Below, one piece after another: positions 31,865 to 43,310 of a DNA stretch of 64,000 nucleotides. How positions within the stretch are numbered: position 1 is the first letter of the stretch; each line of letters opens with the position of its first letter. Source of the stretch: Lithodes maja (lineage: Eukaryota > Arthropoda > Malacostraca > Decapoda > Lithodidae). The position numbers and the translations under genes are program-made. The stretch lies in assembly GCA_037953745.1 (NCBI GenBank), contig JBAKBP010001617.1, forward strand, positions 124,001 to 188,000, in the 5' to 3' direction. The notes beneath the pieces are model-generated. The model saw only the letters and a list, made by a program, of their open reading frames with translations, was not told where the DNA came from and did not search any database.

Positions 31865-32492
31865 CCCGGGAGCTGTGGGGAGACTCTTAAGAGTTCCCCC
31901 GGCGGACTGCGGGAAGACTCTCCTGAGTAAGTAAAATTAAAAATCAACTTTTGACATCGAAAAAAAAAAATATATATATTTTTATTTTTTTATTTTTTTA
32001 TTTTTGTTTGGCCCCTGGGCCATGAAAAATCTCAGTCCTCTACCTCCCCTCCTTCCCCACTTTCCTCCTATCCCTCAGTTATCACCTATTTTCCCTATTA
32101 TTCCCTTATTCTGAGGTATATTTTCGTGCTAACATTAGCGAGTTGCAAGCAGGGTGTTGTCATCACTGATGGCAATCGAGTGCAAGAGAGAGAGAGAGAG
32201 TATCGATCGACTGTGTCGCAGTGGCCTTGGGGAAAATTGGCGGGAAGGTAGCTTGCCTCACCCATACATTATACAACTCGCGGGCTATATCTCCGATTTT
32301 GACCATCCAAACGCTGTTTTCACTCGTTTTATTGTTGTTTCAGGTTAATACCTTTATAATCAACCCATAATAGGCGCATATGGATAATTATTAATGCTAT
32401 TAATGGTACAATGAATATTTTAGTGACGGAAACACCTCAAATACGTCAGCACAGGGGGAGGTTTTCAATTACCCCCGTGCGCACTTCAGAGG
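31865..32492. mobile_element. TTAA-flanked MITE, copy 2, inside the gag frame
   Basis: 628 bp, flanked by TTAA (31861-31864, 32493-32496). Ends CCCGGGAGCTGTGGGG and (inverted) CCTCTGAAGTGCGCACGGGG. Reverse orientation relative to copy 1 and about 95% alike by eye. Copy 2 of the gypsy internal region lacks it and shows the empty site with a single TTAA. Confidence 0.9.
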
Positions 32493-32496
32493 TTAA

Positions 32497-33052
32497 AGAA
32501 CTGCTCCAACATCATTAACTGCTTAATTTCATCAAATGTTGTGACCTTCTCAGATCGGAGCCAGTTTCCCATAGCATCAGAAAAGTCCCGGGCGTGTTCC
32601 AAAAAGGTGCTATCTCTTCCCTTAGTTACACCCCGGAACTTCAAACGGTACGTTTCTGGTTGCAATTCGTAAGCCCTCAGGACAGCCTCCTTGAGATCCT
32701 CATACACAATACATGACTCCAAAGGTAACGCATCGTAGGCTTTAAGACCCTTGCCTCTTATTCTAGAGGATACAAGTGCTGCCCATTTATTCTCTGGCCA
32801 CTGGTGTTCCTGGCACTTCTTCTCAAAGCGTGCGAAAAATTCTGTTACCCCACTCTCATCAAACACCGGAACCAGTTTCCATAAGTGCGAGACAGACTGA
32901 TCAGGAACACGGTTACTGTTTAAAATTACCGGTGGTCCCCCCAGGGGCAACCCTCCCTGATTAACCATTTCACCATACTGCTGTTCCTCAGTTTCGACAT
33001 GACGTACTGTGTCTCCATTCTCCTCTGATCCGGTATAAGACATGATGCTCAC
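32497..33052 (-). pseudogene. Internal region 1: Gag N-terminus
   Basis: ATG at 33052 (MSIMSYTGSEENGD). Identical in layout to residues 1-186 of the copy 2 ORF, including the SCAN-like block ending DEIKQLMMLEQFF. Disrupted at 32493 by the MITE. Upstream lie a roughly 208-bp leader and the primer-binding site. Confidence 0.8.
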
Positions 33053-33260
33053 AAAAATTTCTCACCACAATATTCAGAAAAGAAGCACCCCAAACTCTTA
33101 TACCTCAATATACACACAAAAATTCTCGGAAATACTCAAGGGCTATATTATGTCGCAATTTTTTTTTATTCTTGCTGATCCCCGCAAAATATTCTCCAAA
33201 ACAACAAATGTTCCCTGCTAATAAATGTAGGTTCACCAAATCCTAGGTAAGGTCGCCATT

Positions 33261-35048
33261 TGTTACGACTGGGGTTCAAATATATCAGGGCTCTTATTCG
33301 TTGGACTAGTAATGGCATAAATGTTACAACGGAAAGCGCTAGCTCCAACCTCTGAAGTATATTCCCAGTGAACAAAGAACACAAATACTCTCCAGAGTTC
33401 TATATGCAATAATAGGCTATCAAACTCTCAATAAATGTGCTTCTACTCTAGGCTTAATCTTATGTGAAAACAGCCTATTACTACCTAAAACCGAAGGTGC
33501 TTGGTTATGGTATGCAAAGTAAGGTGGTAAGAGAAGTTACAGCTTACGTTACTTTAATCAATAAATGTCAGGCACTCCTGCATGAAAGAAAGTGCACAAA
33601 AGTCCTTCAACACTAACAAGGAATCTTCTTTAAATGTTAGATGTTATAAAGATGCTCGTATCGGAAATGGAACCCAAAAAGGCAGGCAGTGGAACAATGC
33701 TCGTGCAGGCTATGCACACAAAAAGGCAGAATATATAATGCCGTCGGAGCCAAGAATATCCTAAACACTACAACACTAATAATAATCGCCACAATGCAGT
33801 ATTCCTATCAACAAAAAGAGCCTAAGTCATTTGTGTCTCAATACATCAAACTAGGCTGCGAAATGCTTGTGTAATCATAAATGGATATGCATAAAAAGAG
33901 TAATTAGGTTAATATACTTAATGTCTACTATGATTGATAAAGTCTAGCTAGAGTCAATGATACGAGATACTGGTGCGCATGGCATGCTGCATAGCCTAGT
34001 GCAAATCTCAAGTCTGTGCGTCAAATATTACGTTATAATGAAAGGTAGCTCTCTTGAGAAACCTTAATACCGAAGTATTAAGCGTTCTCCTGGCGTACCT
34101 CAAAGACAAACAATCGAGACTAGAACAGTGCAGAATGGTATAGGCAAAAAGCCCTCATTCGTGCATGCTCTACTCTCAATGGCACACAGACTAGAATTTA
34201 CTCAATCAACTCCAGTTCTCAGGTATGTCGTGCCGCTTTTAACTAAAGCCAGCACTCATAGGAAACAATACCTATTATATCAGACTCCCAGTCTAGCATT
34301 ATCTAATCCAGCAGAACACTAATAATTATAGGAAGCGGCAATATGAAAGCCAACCAATGCTTCGTGATCCACTTATCTTAACAACTAACATACACAGGTT
34401 ATATCAGACCTTAACACACAATACAACTGGCCAGCATGAAGCTGATTTTGAAGAGTTAACCAGAGGGGGTATAATATTAATAAAAGGTGGTGAAAGATAT
34501 GGAAAATGAGAGAGATAGGCAGAGGAAAAGATTCTCAGGTGCGGAGCGGGGATAGATAGCAAGGGACAAAAAGATGGGTGTGTTCTAGAAACCAGATCTG
34601 AGGGAGAGAGTGGCGAGGAACTGTATATATACTCGCACTAGCTCGAGCCGCGTGGGAAAAAGGCGGTTACAAGTAAATCTAGCCACTAACAGAGCTCGCA
34701 GCATGGTAAGGACCTCCTTCCACCAACCCCCGCGAGGCAGCCAGCCGCGACGTCATCGAGCGGGACAAAAAACACTGCGCGCCCCCTCTCACTCTGTTCT
34801 ACTCCCTCTCTCTCTCCCAGATCCTATCATTACTAGTTAATGACAAAACATATACTTTACAATTAAATATATAAAGCCTTGACATGGGCGAAAACAAAGA
34901 GCCTTTCTGGACTGCCCATGACACGAGCTTTCATATGAAATAAAGCACACTCTAATACATAAACTGTAGCCCCATCCACTGCCCTGGCGATCCTAGTGAG
35001 TCACTGGAGGACAAGCCATGCGGTTCTAACGGAGTGGTCAACGTCACA
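33261..35048 (-). repeat. LTR 2 (shared middle LTR)
   Basis: 1,788 bp without insertions. It serves as 5' LTR of the left unit and 3' LTR of the right unit. Differs from LTR 1 and LTR 3 by scattered single bases. Confidence 0.95.
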
Positions 35049-35599
35049 CCCCCCCCAAGATTTTTCTCAGAGGCCCCAAGGCTCACAAAAATCTGATGGT
35101 TAGAACCCATGCTATATCTCCACTTCCCATCACCCAGCGGCAGTAAAATATCTGGCACAGTTCTTCAACAAAACATATTTTTAAAATTATAACCCTCCCA
35201 ACACAATAGGTTAAATTATATGTAGTTATGCTCCTCAAGAGCGAGCTTCTCTAGCCCAGCCTTCTGAGAGGAGTGCAACTCAGAATTACTGCTATAACAC
35301 ACTGAAAAAATTCAACTATCAAAGAAAGTTTTTTATTTGATTTTTATGTTTATAATTTGTTTATTTCGGCTGCACTATAGGGGCAAGCCTATTTTTTTCT
35401 TCTATACCAAACGCTCAACTCCTGCTTTACGACCCAATACGCTGGGCTACAACCGCGAGCCAACAAGCACCAAGCGCAAAATACTATTCAAACTAAAGCA
35501 GGAGGCTACCCGTGTGTCAATCTACCCAGGATCATATACCCTTGAACGACCATCTGCAACCACGTTGTCACAACCGGCAATATGGCGTATGTCCAGGTT

Positions 35600-38515
35600 C
35601 TATACCAATAACCTTAGTGACCACCTGGTCAGCCTCATATTCCGATTGTGAAACTGGTCCAAGAACTTGAGAGGGTGATGATCTGGGTAAACTACAACGA
35701 CCGGACCATAGGCTGGAACACAGACCTCGAAATGCCTCAGAGCAAGTACAACCGCCAGCAGCTCCTCCTCGACAACAGAGCAGCTCCCCTGGGCCGAATT
35801 GTACTTCTCCGAGCAGAAACTAACAGGATGCTCCAGCCCATCATCGTCCTTTTCCACAAGGACGGCACCAGCCCCCACACCACTAGCCTCCGTTGCTAGT
35901 TGGGAAGGTAGGCTAAAGTCAGGGGCCCTGAGGATCGGGTGAGTGCACAACAGGTGTTTTACTTCTCTAAACACCTTTTCACACTCAGGCGCCCAATTGA
36001 ACTTCTTATCCTTCCAGTTATCCTCCACCTGAGCTTGACTGTCCCATTCTCCTTCTCCACCTTGACTGCTAAACGTCATCACAGGCACAGTGAGAGGCTC
36101 AGGGGGGTGCCTCCCATACTCCTTCATGGGATTAACATGACATAACTGATTGCGCTTCCGTCTGTCTGGAGTAGCTACCAAGTAAACCAGGTCCGATAGC
36201 TCCTCCACCACCCTATAAGGACCAGCGTACTTCGCGGATAAGGGGTGACCTACAAGGGGCAGTAGAATCAACACCTCCTGACCCACGTGAAACTCCCTGA
36301 GTTCAACCTTGAGGTCGTACCTGTCCTTCATGAGGGCCTGAGAGCTAGTCAAATTACGGCCAGCCAACTCCAGACTGCGCATCATCCGTTCTCGACTGTT
36401 GAGGACACACTTGAGCATAGAACAAGGTTTTTCTGCGCCCTCCCATACTTCTTCAACCATATGGAGAGGCCCTCTGACACGGTGTCCAAAGACGAGCTCA
36501 TTAGGGCTGAATCCCAAACTTTCCCCAGGTACCTCCCGTGCAGCAAACAAAACAACATGAATCTCCTGCGGGCAACCATACCGGGAAAAATACACTAGCA
36601 AGCTTCGGACCACCGTCTTCGCCGACCCATTTCTCATAGGGTACGCGTCAGGGTACCTTGTTGCCACACCTCCCGACTGTGCAACACTGTCCTCCTTCAA
36701 CTCGACAGCACCGGTACCACATTCAAAAACCTCCAGGTCTTCCAATTGCAACTTACGAATGTCCGAAGGAGTAAGCCTATCCAAGTGTTTACGAAACAAC
36801 TCATGCCCCCCTCCTACATTAAGTTTGGCCTCCCGTTGCTCTCTCTCTGCATACCGTTGCTGTCTCATCGTCTTTTTAAGCCCATCCACTGCCCCTTCAG
36901 GAACAGTTACTGGGTCTTCTTCAGACTCGATATTTGGTCCTAATACTGAGTCCCCGAGAATGTCCGCTGATACTAAACTCTCAACCGCATCAACTTTCAA
37001 CCCCTTCTCGGTACCCTTCCTCCGCTGATCTAAAGATTGTTGACCAGAATGTGACTCCCTGGATGCAGAATCTCCGGTGACAACACACGCCATAGGCTGC
37101 ACCGGACACTTCTCAACCCACTCCTGCTCCTCCCTACTCACGTCGGCCAGCTTCTCGGCAACGACCAAGGGTGGAGCCTCAGAAGTAGGTCCCGCAAAGT
37201 CGTTGCCGAGAAGGAGGTCGACGCCCCCAACAGGCAACTTCTCCACAATTCCTACATCCAGGTCCCGAGTCACACCATCAACTTCCACCTTCATTCTTAC
37301 AAGCGGATATGACCTTGTCGCATTAACTCCCTGAACCACAATCACCCGCGCCGTATTGACAGGTTTACCAGTGAAATTTCTCAACAGTGTTTGCGATGCC
37401 CCAGTGTCACGCAAAATTCTCACCTCATGTCTTCTACCCCCCCACTCCACACAACCGAGTCCCCTGTGGTCACTAAAGGCATCACGGACAGGGAATAAGC
37501 CTTCCGGATCCTTCTGCACTGGCAGTGTATTTACCTCGGAAGAAATGCCTCTAACAAACTCCGATGTCCTCTTGAACACTCCAATGCCGTGAGCAAAAGA
37601 CACGGCTGCCGGAGGAGGTCGACTAGGGCACTCATTTGCCTTATGACCCTCCTGGTGGCAACTAAAACACATAAATTTCGGTTTCGGCTTATACTGTGAT
37701 GTAAAAGGCCCCTGACTTTTCACATACGGTGTGGTGTAAGGTTTGGATTCAGTTTTAGTTTCATGGCTCTTCTGTTTAAATGTGTCATTGTTCCGGGGAG
37801 GGGGAGGATAACGGTCCTTAGCACTTACATCGTACTTCTGTGAGGACCCGCAACCCCGAATCAACGACAGCCGTCGATCAGCTATTTCTGCTGCTTCGCC
37901 TAGAGTTCTTGGGTTTTTCTCCTTCAAGTTCAAAGTTAGATCACCGCCCGTACTCTTAAAGAACTGCTCCAACATCATTAACTGCTTAATTTCATCAAAT
38001 GTTGTGACCTTCTCAGATCGGAGCCAGTTTCCCATAGCATCGGAAAAGTCCCGGGCGTGTTCCAAAAAGGTGCTATCTCTTCCCTTAGTTACACCCCGGA
38101 ACTTCAAACGGTACGTTTCTGGTTGCAATTCGTAAGCCCTCAGGACAGCCTCCTTGAGATCCTCATACACAATACATGACTCCAAAGGTAACGCATCGTA
38201 GGCTTTAAGACCCTTGCCTCTTATTCTAGAGGATACAAGTGCTGCCCATTTATTCTCTGGCCACTGGTGTTCCTGGCACTTCTTCTCAAAGCGTGCGAAA
38301 AATTCTGTTACCCCACTCTCATCAAACACCGGAACCAGTTTCCATAAGTGCGAGACAGACTGATCAGGAACACGGTTACTGTTTAAAATTACCGGTGGTC
38401 CCCCCAGGGGCAACCCACCCTGATTAACCATTTCACCATACTGCTGTTCCTCAGTTTCGACATGACGTACTGTGTCTCCATTCTCCTCTGATCCGGTATA
38501 AGACATGATGCTCAC
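35600..38515 (-). CDS. Gag-PR-IN(remnant)-RNase H fusion ORF, copy 2
   Basis: 971 codons in one frame. Residues 60-190: Gag with a SCAN-like helical domain (FARFEKKCQEHQWPENKWAA ... DEIKQLMMLEQFF). C283-C296: zinc knuckle. D370-T371-G372: aspartic protease, flap LLLGNDF at 434-440. About 615-685: two stubs of the integrase core fused with the catalytic Asp residues missing. About 745-800: integrase GPY/F module. About 838-971: RT thumb (KFNWAPECEKVF) plus RNase H (ATEASGVGAGAV, EEELLAVVLALRHF, YPDHHPL). The RT palm is absent. IN before RNase H matches the order of Gmr1-type gypsy elements, not of usual ones. A TAG at 35600-35602, where copy 1 has Tyr, removes the last 33 residues of RNase H. 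Confidence 0.85.
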   Translation of the reverse strand: MSIMSYTGSEENGDTVRHVETEEQQYGEMVNQGGLPLGGPPVILNSNRVPDQSVSHLWKLVPVFDESGVTEFFARFEKKCQEHQWPENKWAALVSSRIRGKGLKAYDALPLESCIVYEDLKEAVLRAYELQPETYRLKFRGVTKGRDSTFLEHARDFSDAMGNWLRSEKVTTFDEIKQLMMLEQFFKSTGGDLTLNLKEKNPRTLGEAAEIADRRLSLIRGCGSSQKYDVSAKDRYPPPPRNNDTFKQKSHETKTESKPYTTPYVKSQGPFTSQYKPKPKFMCFSCHQEGHKANECPSRPPPAAVSFAHGIGVFKRTSEFVRGISSEVNTLPVQKDPEGLFPVRDAFSDHRGLGCVEWGGRRHEVRILRDTGASQTLLRNFTGKPVNTARVIVVQGVNATRSYPLVRMKVEVDGVTRDLDVGIVEKLPVGGVDLLLGNDFAGPTSEAPPLVVAEKLADVSREEQEWVEKCPVQPMACVVTGDSASRESHSGQQSLDQRRKGTEKGLKVDAVESLVSADILGDSVLGPNIESEEDPVTVPEGAVDGLKKTMRQQRYAEREQREAKLNVGGGHELFRKHLDRLTPSDIRKLQLEDLEVFECGTGAVELKEDSVAQSGGVATRYPDAYPMRNGSAKTVVRSLLVYFSRYGCPQEIHVVLFAAREVPGESLGFSPNELVFGHRVRGPLHMVEEVWEGAEKPCSMLKCVLNSRERMMRSLELAGRNLTSSQALMKDRYDLKVELREFHVGQEVLILLPLVGHPLSAKYAGPYRVVEELSDLVYLVATPDRRKRNQLCHVNPMKEYGRHPPEPLTVPVMTFSSQGGEGEWDSQAQVEDNWKDKKFNWAPECEKVFREVKHLLCTHPILRAPDFSLPSQLATEASGVGAGAVLVEKDDDGLEHPVSFCSEKYNSAQGSCSVVEEELLAVVLALRHFEVCVPAYGPVVVVYPDHHPLKFLDQFHNRNMRLTRWSLRLLV

Positions 38516-38723
38516 AAAAATTTCTCACCACAATATTCAGAAAAGAAGCACCCCAAACTCTTATACCTCAATATACACACAAACATTCTCGGAAATACTC
38601 AAGGGCTATATTATGTCGCAATTTTTTTTTATTCTTGCTGATCCCCGCAAAATATTCTCCAAAACAACAAATGTTCCCTGCTAATAAATGTAGGTTCACC
38701 AAATCCTAGGTAAGGTCGCCATT
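38516..38723 (-). promoter_or_regulatory. Leader and primer-binding site, copy 2
   Basis: Between the 5' LTR and the ORF start. TGGCGACCTTACC starts two bases after the LTR and would pair with a tRNA 3' end (...GGTCGCCA). The same leader precedes copy 1 at 33053-33260. Confidence 0.75.
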
Positions 38724-40514
38724 TGTTACGACTGGGGTTCAAATATATCAGGGCTCTTATTCATTGGACTAGTAATGGCATAAATGTTACAACGGAAAGT
38801 GCCTGCTCCAACCTCTGAAGTATATTATTCCCAGTGAACAAAGAACACAAATACTCTCCAGAGTTCTATATGCAATAATAGGCTATCAAACTCTCAATAA
38901 ATGTGCTTCTACTCTAGGCTTAATGTTATGTGAAAACAGCCTATTACTACCTATAACCGAAGGTGCTTGGTTATGGTATGCAAAGTAAGGTGGTAAGAGA
39001 AGTTACAGCTTACGTTACTTTTATCAATAAATGTCAGGCACTCCTGCATGAAAGAAAGTGCACTAAAGTCCTTCAACACTAACAAGGAATCTTCTTTAAA
39101 TGTTAGATGTTATAAAGATGCTCGTATCGGAAATGGAACCCAAAAAGGCAGGCAGTGGAACAATGCTCGTGCAGGCTATGCACACAAAAAGGCAGAATAT
39201 ATAATGCCGTCGGAGCCAAGAATATCCTAAACACTACAACACTAATAATAATCGCCACAATGCAGTATTCCTATCAACAAAAAGAGCCTAAGTCGTTTGT
39301 GTCTCAATACATCAAACTAGGCTGCGAAATGCTTGTGTAATCATAAATGGGTATGCATAAAAAGAGTAATTAGGTTAATATACTTAATGTCTACTATGAT
39401 TGATAAAGTCTAGCTAGAGTCAATGATACGAGATACTGGTGCGCATGGCATGCTGCATAGCCTAGTGCAAATCTCAAGTCTGTGCGTCAAATATTACGTT
39501 ATAATGAAGGGTAGCTCTCTTGAGAAACCTTAATACCGAAGTATTAAGCGTTCTCCTGGCGTACCTCAAAGACAAACAATCGAGACTAGAACAGTGCAGA
39601 ATGGTATAGGCAAAAAGCCCTCATTCGTGCATGCTCTACTCTCAATGGCACACAGACTAGAATTTACTCAATCAACTCCAGTTCTCAGGTATGTCGTGCC
39701 GCTTTTAACTAAAGCCAGCACTCATAGGAAACAATACCTATTATATCAGACTCCCACTCTAGCATTATCTAATCCAGCAGAACACTAATAATTATAGGAA
39801 GCGGCAATATGAAAGCCAACCAATGCTTCGTGATCCACTTATCTTAACAACTAACATACACAGGTTATATCAGACCTTAACACACAATACAACTGGCCAG
39901 CATGAAGCTGATTTTGCAGAGTTAACCAGAGGGGGTATAATATTAATAAAAGGTGGTGAAAGATATGGAAAATGAGAGAGATAGGCAGAGGAAAAGATTC
40001 TCAGGTGCGGAGCGGGGATAGATAGCAAGGGACAAAAAGATGGGTGTGTTCTAGAAACCAGATCTGAGGGAGAGAGTGGCGAGGAACTGTATATATACTC
40101 GCACTAGCTCGATCCGCGTGGGAAAAAGGCGGTTACAAGTAAATCTAGCCACTAACAGAGCTCGCAGCATGGTAAGGACCTCCCTCCACCAACCCCCGCG
40201 AGGCAGCCAGCCATGACGTCATCGAGCGGGACAAAAAACACTGCGCGCCCCCTCTCACTCTGTTCTACTCCCTCTCTCTCTCCCAGATCCTATCATTACT
40301 AGTTAATGACAAAACATATACTTTACAATTAAATATATAAAGCCTTGACATGGGCGAAAACAAAGAGCCTTTCTGGACTGCCCATGACACAAGCTTTCAT
40401 ATGAAATAAAGCACACTCTAATACATAAACTGTAGCCCCATCCACTGCCCTGGCGATCCTAGTGAGTCACTGTAGGACAAGCCATGCGGTTCTAACGGAG
40501 TGGTCAACGTCACA
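38724..40514 (-). repeat. LTR 3 (outer 5' LTR)
   Basis: 1,791 bp. Its plus-strand right end CGTCACA abuts CTAT and the resumed 17-bp array. TATA-like GAGTATATATACAG on the minus strand near 40090. Confidence 0.95.
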
Positions 40515-40706
40515 CTATTTGTTCATATAGGCTATTTGTTCATATAGGCTATTTGTTCATATAGGCTATTTGTTCATATAGGCTATTTGTTCATATAGGC
40601 TATTTGTTCATATAGGCTATTTGTTCATATAGGCTATTTGTTCATATAGGCTATTTGTTCATATAGGCTATTTGTTCATATAGGCTATTTGTTCATATAG
40701 GCTATT
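40515..40706. repeat. 17-bp tandem array, right part, about 11 units
   Basis: Uniform TTTGTTCATATAGGCTA units, the continuation of 26162-26521 beyond the gypsy insertion. Confidence 0.97.
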
Positions 40707-40957
40707 CATTATTATTCTACTATCCTTCCTACACTTCCATCAAACATAGAAAAACAGCCCCGGTGGAAAAATGTCCTGGCCGGTGGTCAGTTCCACCTAA
40801 ATTACAGGCTCGCTATCGCTCGCCAGGAAAAAATCGACACCTAAAAAAAAGTCTTAATATTGACAAAGAGAAGGGGCGAATTAAAGGTCTTTAAATCTGA
40901 AAACTAATGGGGCTAAAGATGAGGAAGAAGGGGGACCAGAAATACAACCCATCTCCC
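40707..40957. mobile_element. Right half of the M1-type MITE
   Basis: Blocks ggctcgctatcgctcgccag, gaaaaaatcgacacctaaa, agtcttaatattgacaaag, aatggggctaaagatgagga and gaagggggaccagaaat, ending acaacccatctccc. It is the inverse of 13614-13835. Pairs with the end at 26138. Confidence 0.6.
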
Positions 40958-40991
40958 TTCAAAAGGGTAAATTATTATTATAGAGCCTCAA

Positions 40992-41165
40992 TTTCCCCTT
41001 CTCGCGCCCAGTATTCCCCTTCTCGCGCCCAGTATTCCCCTTCTCGCGCCCAGTATTCCCCTTCTCGCGCCCAGTATTCCCCTTCTCGCGCCCAGTATTC
41101 CCCTTCTCGCGCCCAGTATTCCCCTTCTCGCGCCCAGTATTCCCCTTCTCGCGCCCAGTATTCCT
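40992..41165. repeat. 21-bp tandem array, about 8 units
   Basis: Unit CAGTATTCCCCTTCTCGCGC plus C. In the plus frame starting at 40907 it encodes heptads YSPSRAQ within a 119-codon ORF (to 41266) of no known family. From 41270 to 44640 I see AT-rich DNA with no convincing gene, apart from a hairpin at 43267. Confidence 0.95.
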
Positions 41166-43266
41166 TTACCGAACAGAAAGAACAACCGTTTCCGCCGGTA
41201 GTTAAGCTTGTCTGTACCGGAGACTTATTTTGTATTATATTTCGGCTACATGTGGACGATTTTTGAAGCTTGGGAAGGATATATGGTGGCTAAAAGTATG
41301 AATTGAGATAGTTTGTAGTCTATTAATGAGTAGACGTCCTCCCTAAGCTAAATAAAATAGTCTAATAATTGCCAGAATATAATGAAAGAACGTTGCCGGT
41401 ACGGAAGGGGTTAAGCATTTCAGTAAGATGAAGAGTTCACTGCATTCTGGCTATCATAAGACGATTTTATTCAGCTAATGAAGGACCTCTAAAATAAAAA
41501 AAATAACATATACTAATCACACTATGACTCACACAGAGCCTTACTAAGCTGAATAATGAGAGCACAATGAGAGCAAATACCTACAGTATATAAACTAAAA
41601 TAATCTATGTAATATTTCCGATCGAGACAGAGAACAGATAACAGTTTCCGCCACCATTCATGCGATAAGGCGATAGAGAGATAAACATGCAAAATAGACA
41701 AAGCAAGATTATGTTGTTGTTGTTATGCCCTGATTGTGTGCAGGATTAACAATCGGTAAAGGTGAGTTCTTCTAGACTGGGATATTGGAATTCAGGCAAG
41801 TACATAATTATAAAGAATCAATAGAGGACATGTATTATCTCGAAAGATAATTTGTAATACAGCTTTATTCACTTATTCACTAGAATACAGTCATATGATG
41901 AATTGTATAAACACTTTTTAACACATGGGGCACTCATAAGTGGTACAACTTCTTGGTTTAAAATCTCCCAGTACGTTCGCGGCTCTGGATAGAAATCAGG
42001 TATATCACTTCAACTTTATATCTTATAATTCTTCTTGAAAATTAGGTACACTTCTCTTGTTGCGAACACAGTAACAAATGAAAATCACTAAAAGGAGATT
42101 TGGTTCAGTTTCACTAATATTGAATGAAATTAATCCCTGAATGATAGTGGTTATGGAGATACGTATTCTCGTATTTATTTGCACTAAATACGATAACTCA
42201 AGTCTCAAGGTATTTTCAATTTCCTCGAGATTGTGGACTCTAAAATATTATGAGTCTCCACTGCGATATTTTTTTCAGAGTTCGTGAAATTATAGTAATT
42301 CTCGTTAATTATTTAAAATTCAGAATTACGGTAGGCAAGTATCATAGGTGTAATTCTTATATGAACACTTCACTAATAGGATGGTAGTGCTCACTGAATA
42401 AATTTACACTTGGCTTAGATAACTCGAATTTTAGGGGGGAACTGACTCTGTTTATTTTCCACTTGACGGAAATATGACTGAGTTACTGAACAGGTAGAAA
42501 ACCGTCTAAAATCAATATATATTATATCTGAGGAGTGAGAATGGCGCCTTAAAGTTCAATTAGGTTATAATAGGAGGTCTTGATCTTCCTTATTATTTAT
42601 CTCTGAATTACATAGACACTTGTTTATATTTTGCCACGTATGGTAAGATGGTAACAAACTCTGATTATTTCGATCACTTTATATTCGCACTTGAGAGTAT
42701 CTTGGCACTGATACTAATCTCCCCGGGCTTTCATATTATTTCTTGTCTTGTTGGTAGAGGTGCACTTTGTTGAGTTGTCTTCTGATGTTTCGTGGGCCGT
42801 CCAGGTTGTCCGGTCGTATATAGAAGTTACAGTTGGATTAATGGGTTTGGGGTCTTAAATATGGTTCCGTAACTTATTATTTAAAAATAACAGTTGGTCA
42901 CCATATCGGACTCACGCAAGTATTCTCAGCATTTAGCTTCCAACAAATCTTGACTACCCTGACCTTTATATTAATCGGTGATGAAGTTCTGTTAAGGTAC
43001 TCTTGAAATGAGGTTTTGAATGTATACCCTTCAGGTCTTGCCGGATTAACTTATCATCGGACGCACGCAAGATGAGCTGAGGTAATTGCTCTTCTTGACT
43101 GCCCTAACCGTTATAAGAGGAAAATTCTGGTGGGTTGCCACAGACAATTTGAGCCTAGGGTTTATATATGCAAAGTGCCCGTAAGGGTATCTCGCTAAAC
43201 CCTTCTAACACAAATATCTTTCTATCCTAGATCTCTGTGAGAAGTGTGGGTATAATTTTTAAATAG

Positions 43267-43310
43267 AAAAATATTGAAAGGGAGGTATTGCCTTACTCTT
43301 TCAATATTTT
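43267..43310. repeat. Hairpin with 13-bp arms
   Basis: AAAATATTGAAAG and CTTTCAATATTTT around a loop of about 17 nt. No upstream GC stem plus U-run of a bacterial terminator; significance unknown. Confidence 0.5.

Larger units (their letters stand above)
26522..40514 (-). mobile_element. Tandem Ty3/gypsy dimer: LTR-int-LTR-int-LTR
   Basis: 13,993 bp flanked by one 4-bp duplication CTAT (26518-26521, 40515-40518), inside the 17-bp array. Three LTRs (26522-28945, 33261-35048, 38724-40514) of about 1.79 kb without inserts, and two internal regions (28946-33260, 35049-38723) of about 3.68 kb without inserts. Copies differ at only a few positions per kb. Orientation is minus: primer-binding region TGGCGACCTTACC begins two bases after the 5' LTR, and an eight-G polypurine tract precedes the 3' LTR. 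The internal region is short for gypsy because the RT palm and most of the integrase core are missing. The coding block is non-autonomous and would need helper proteins. Confidence 0.92.

Noticed and set aside
40992..41165. RNA polymerase II CTD-like gene
   Set aside because: Heptads come from a perfect 21-bp minisatellite; flanking frame has no polymerase sequence.
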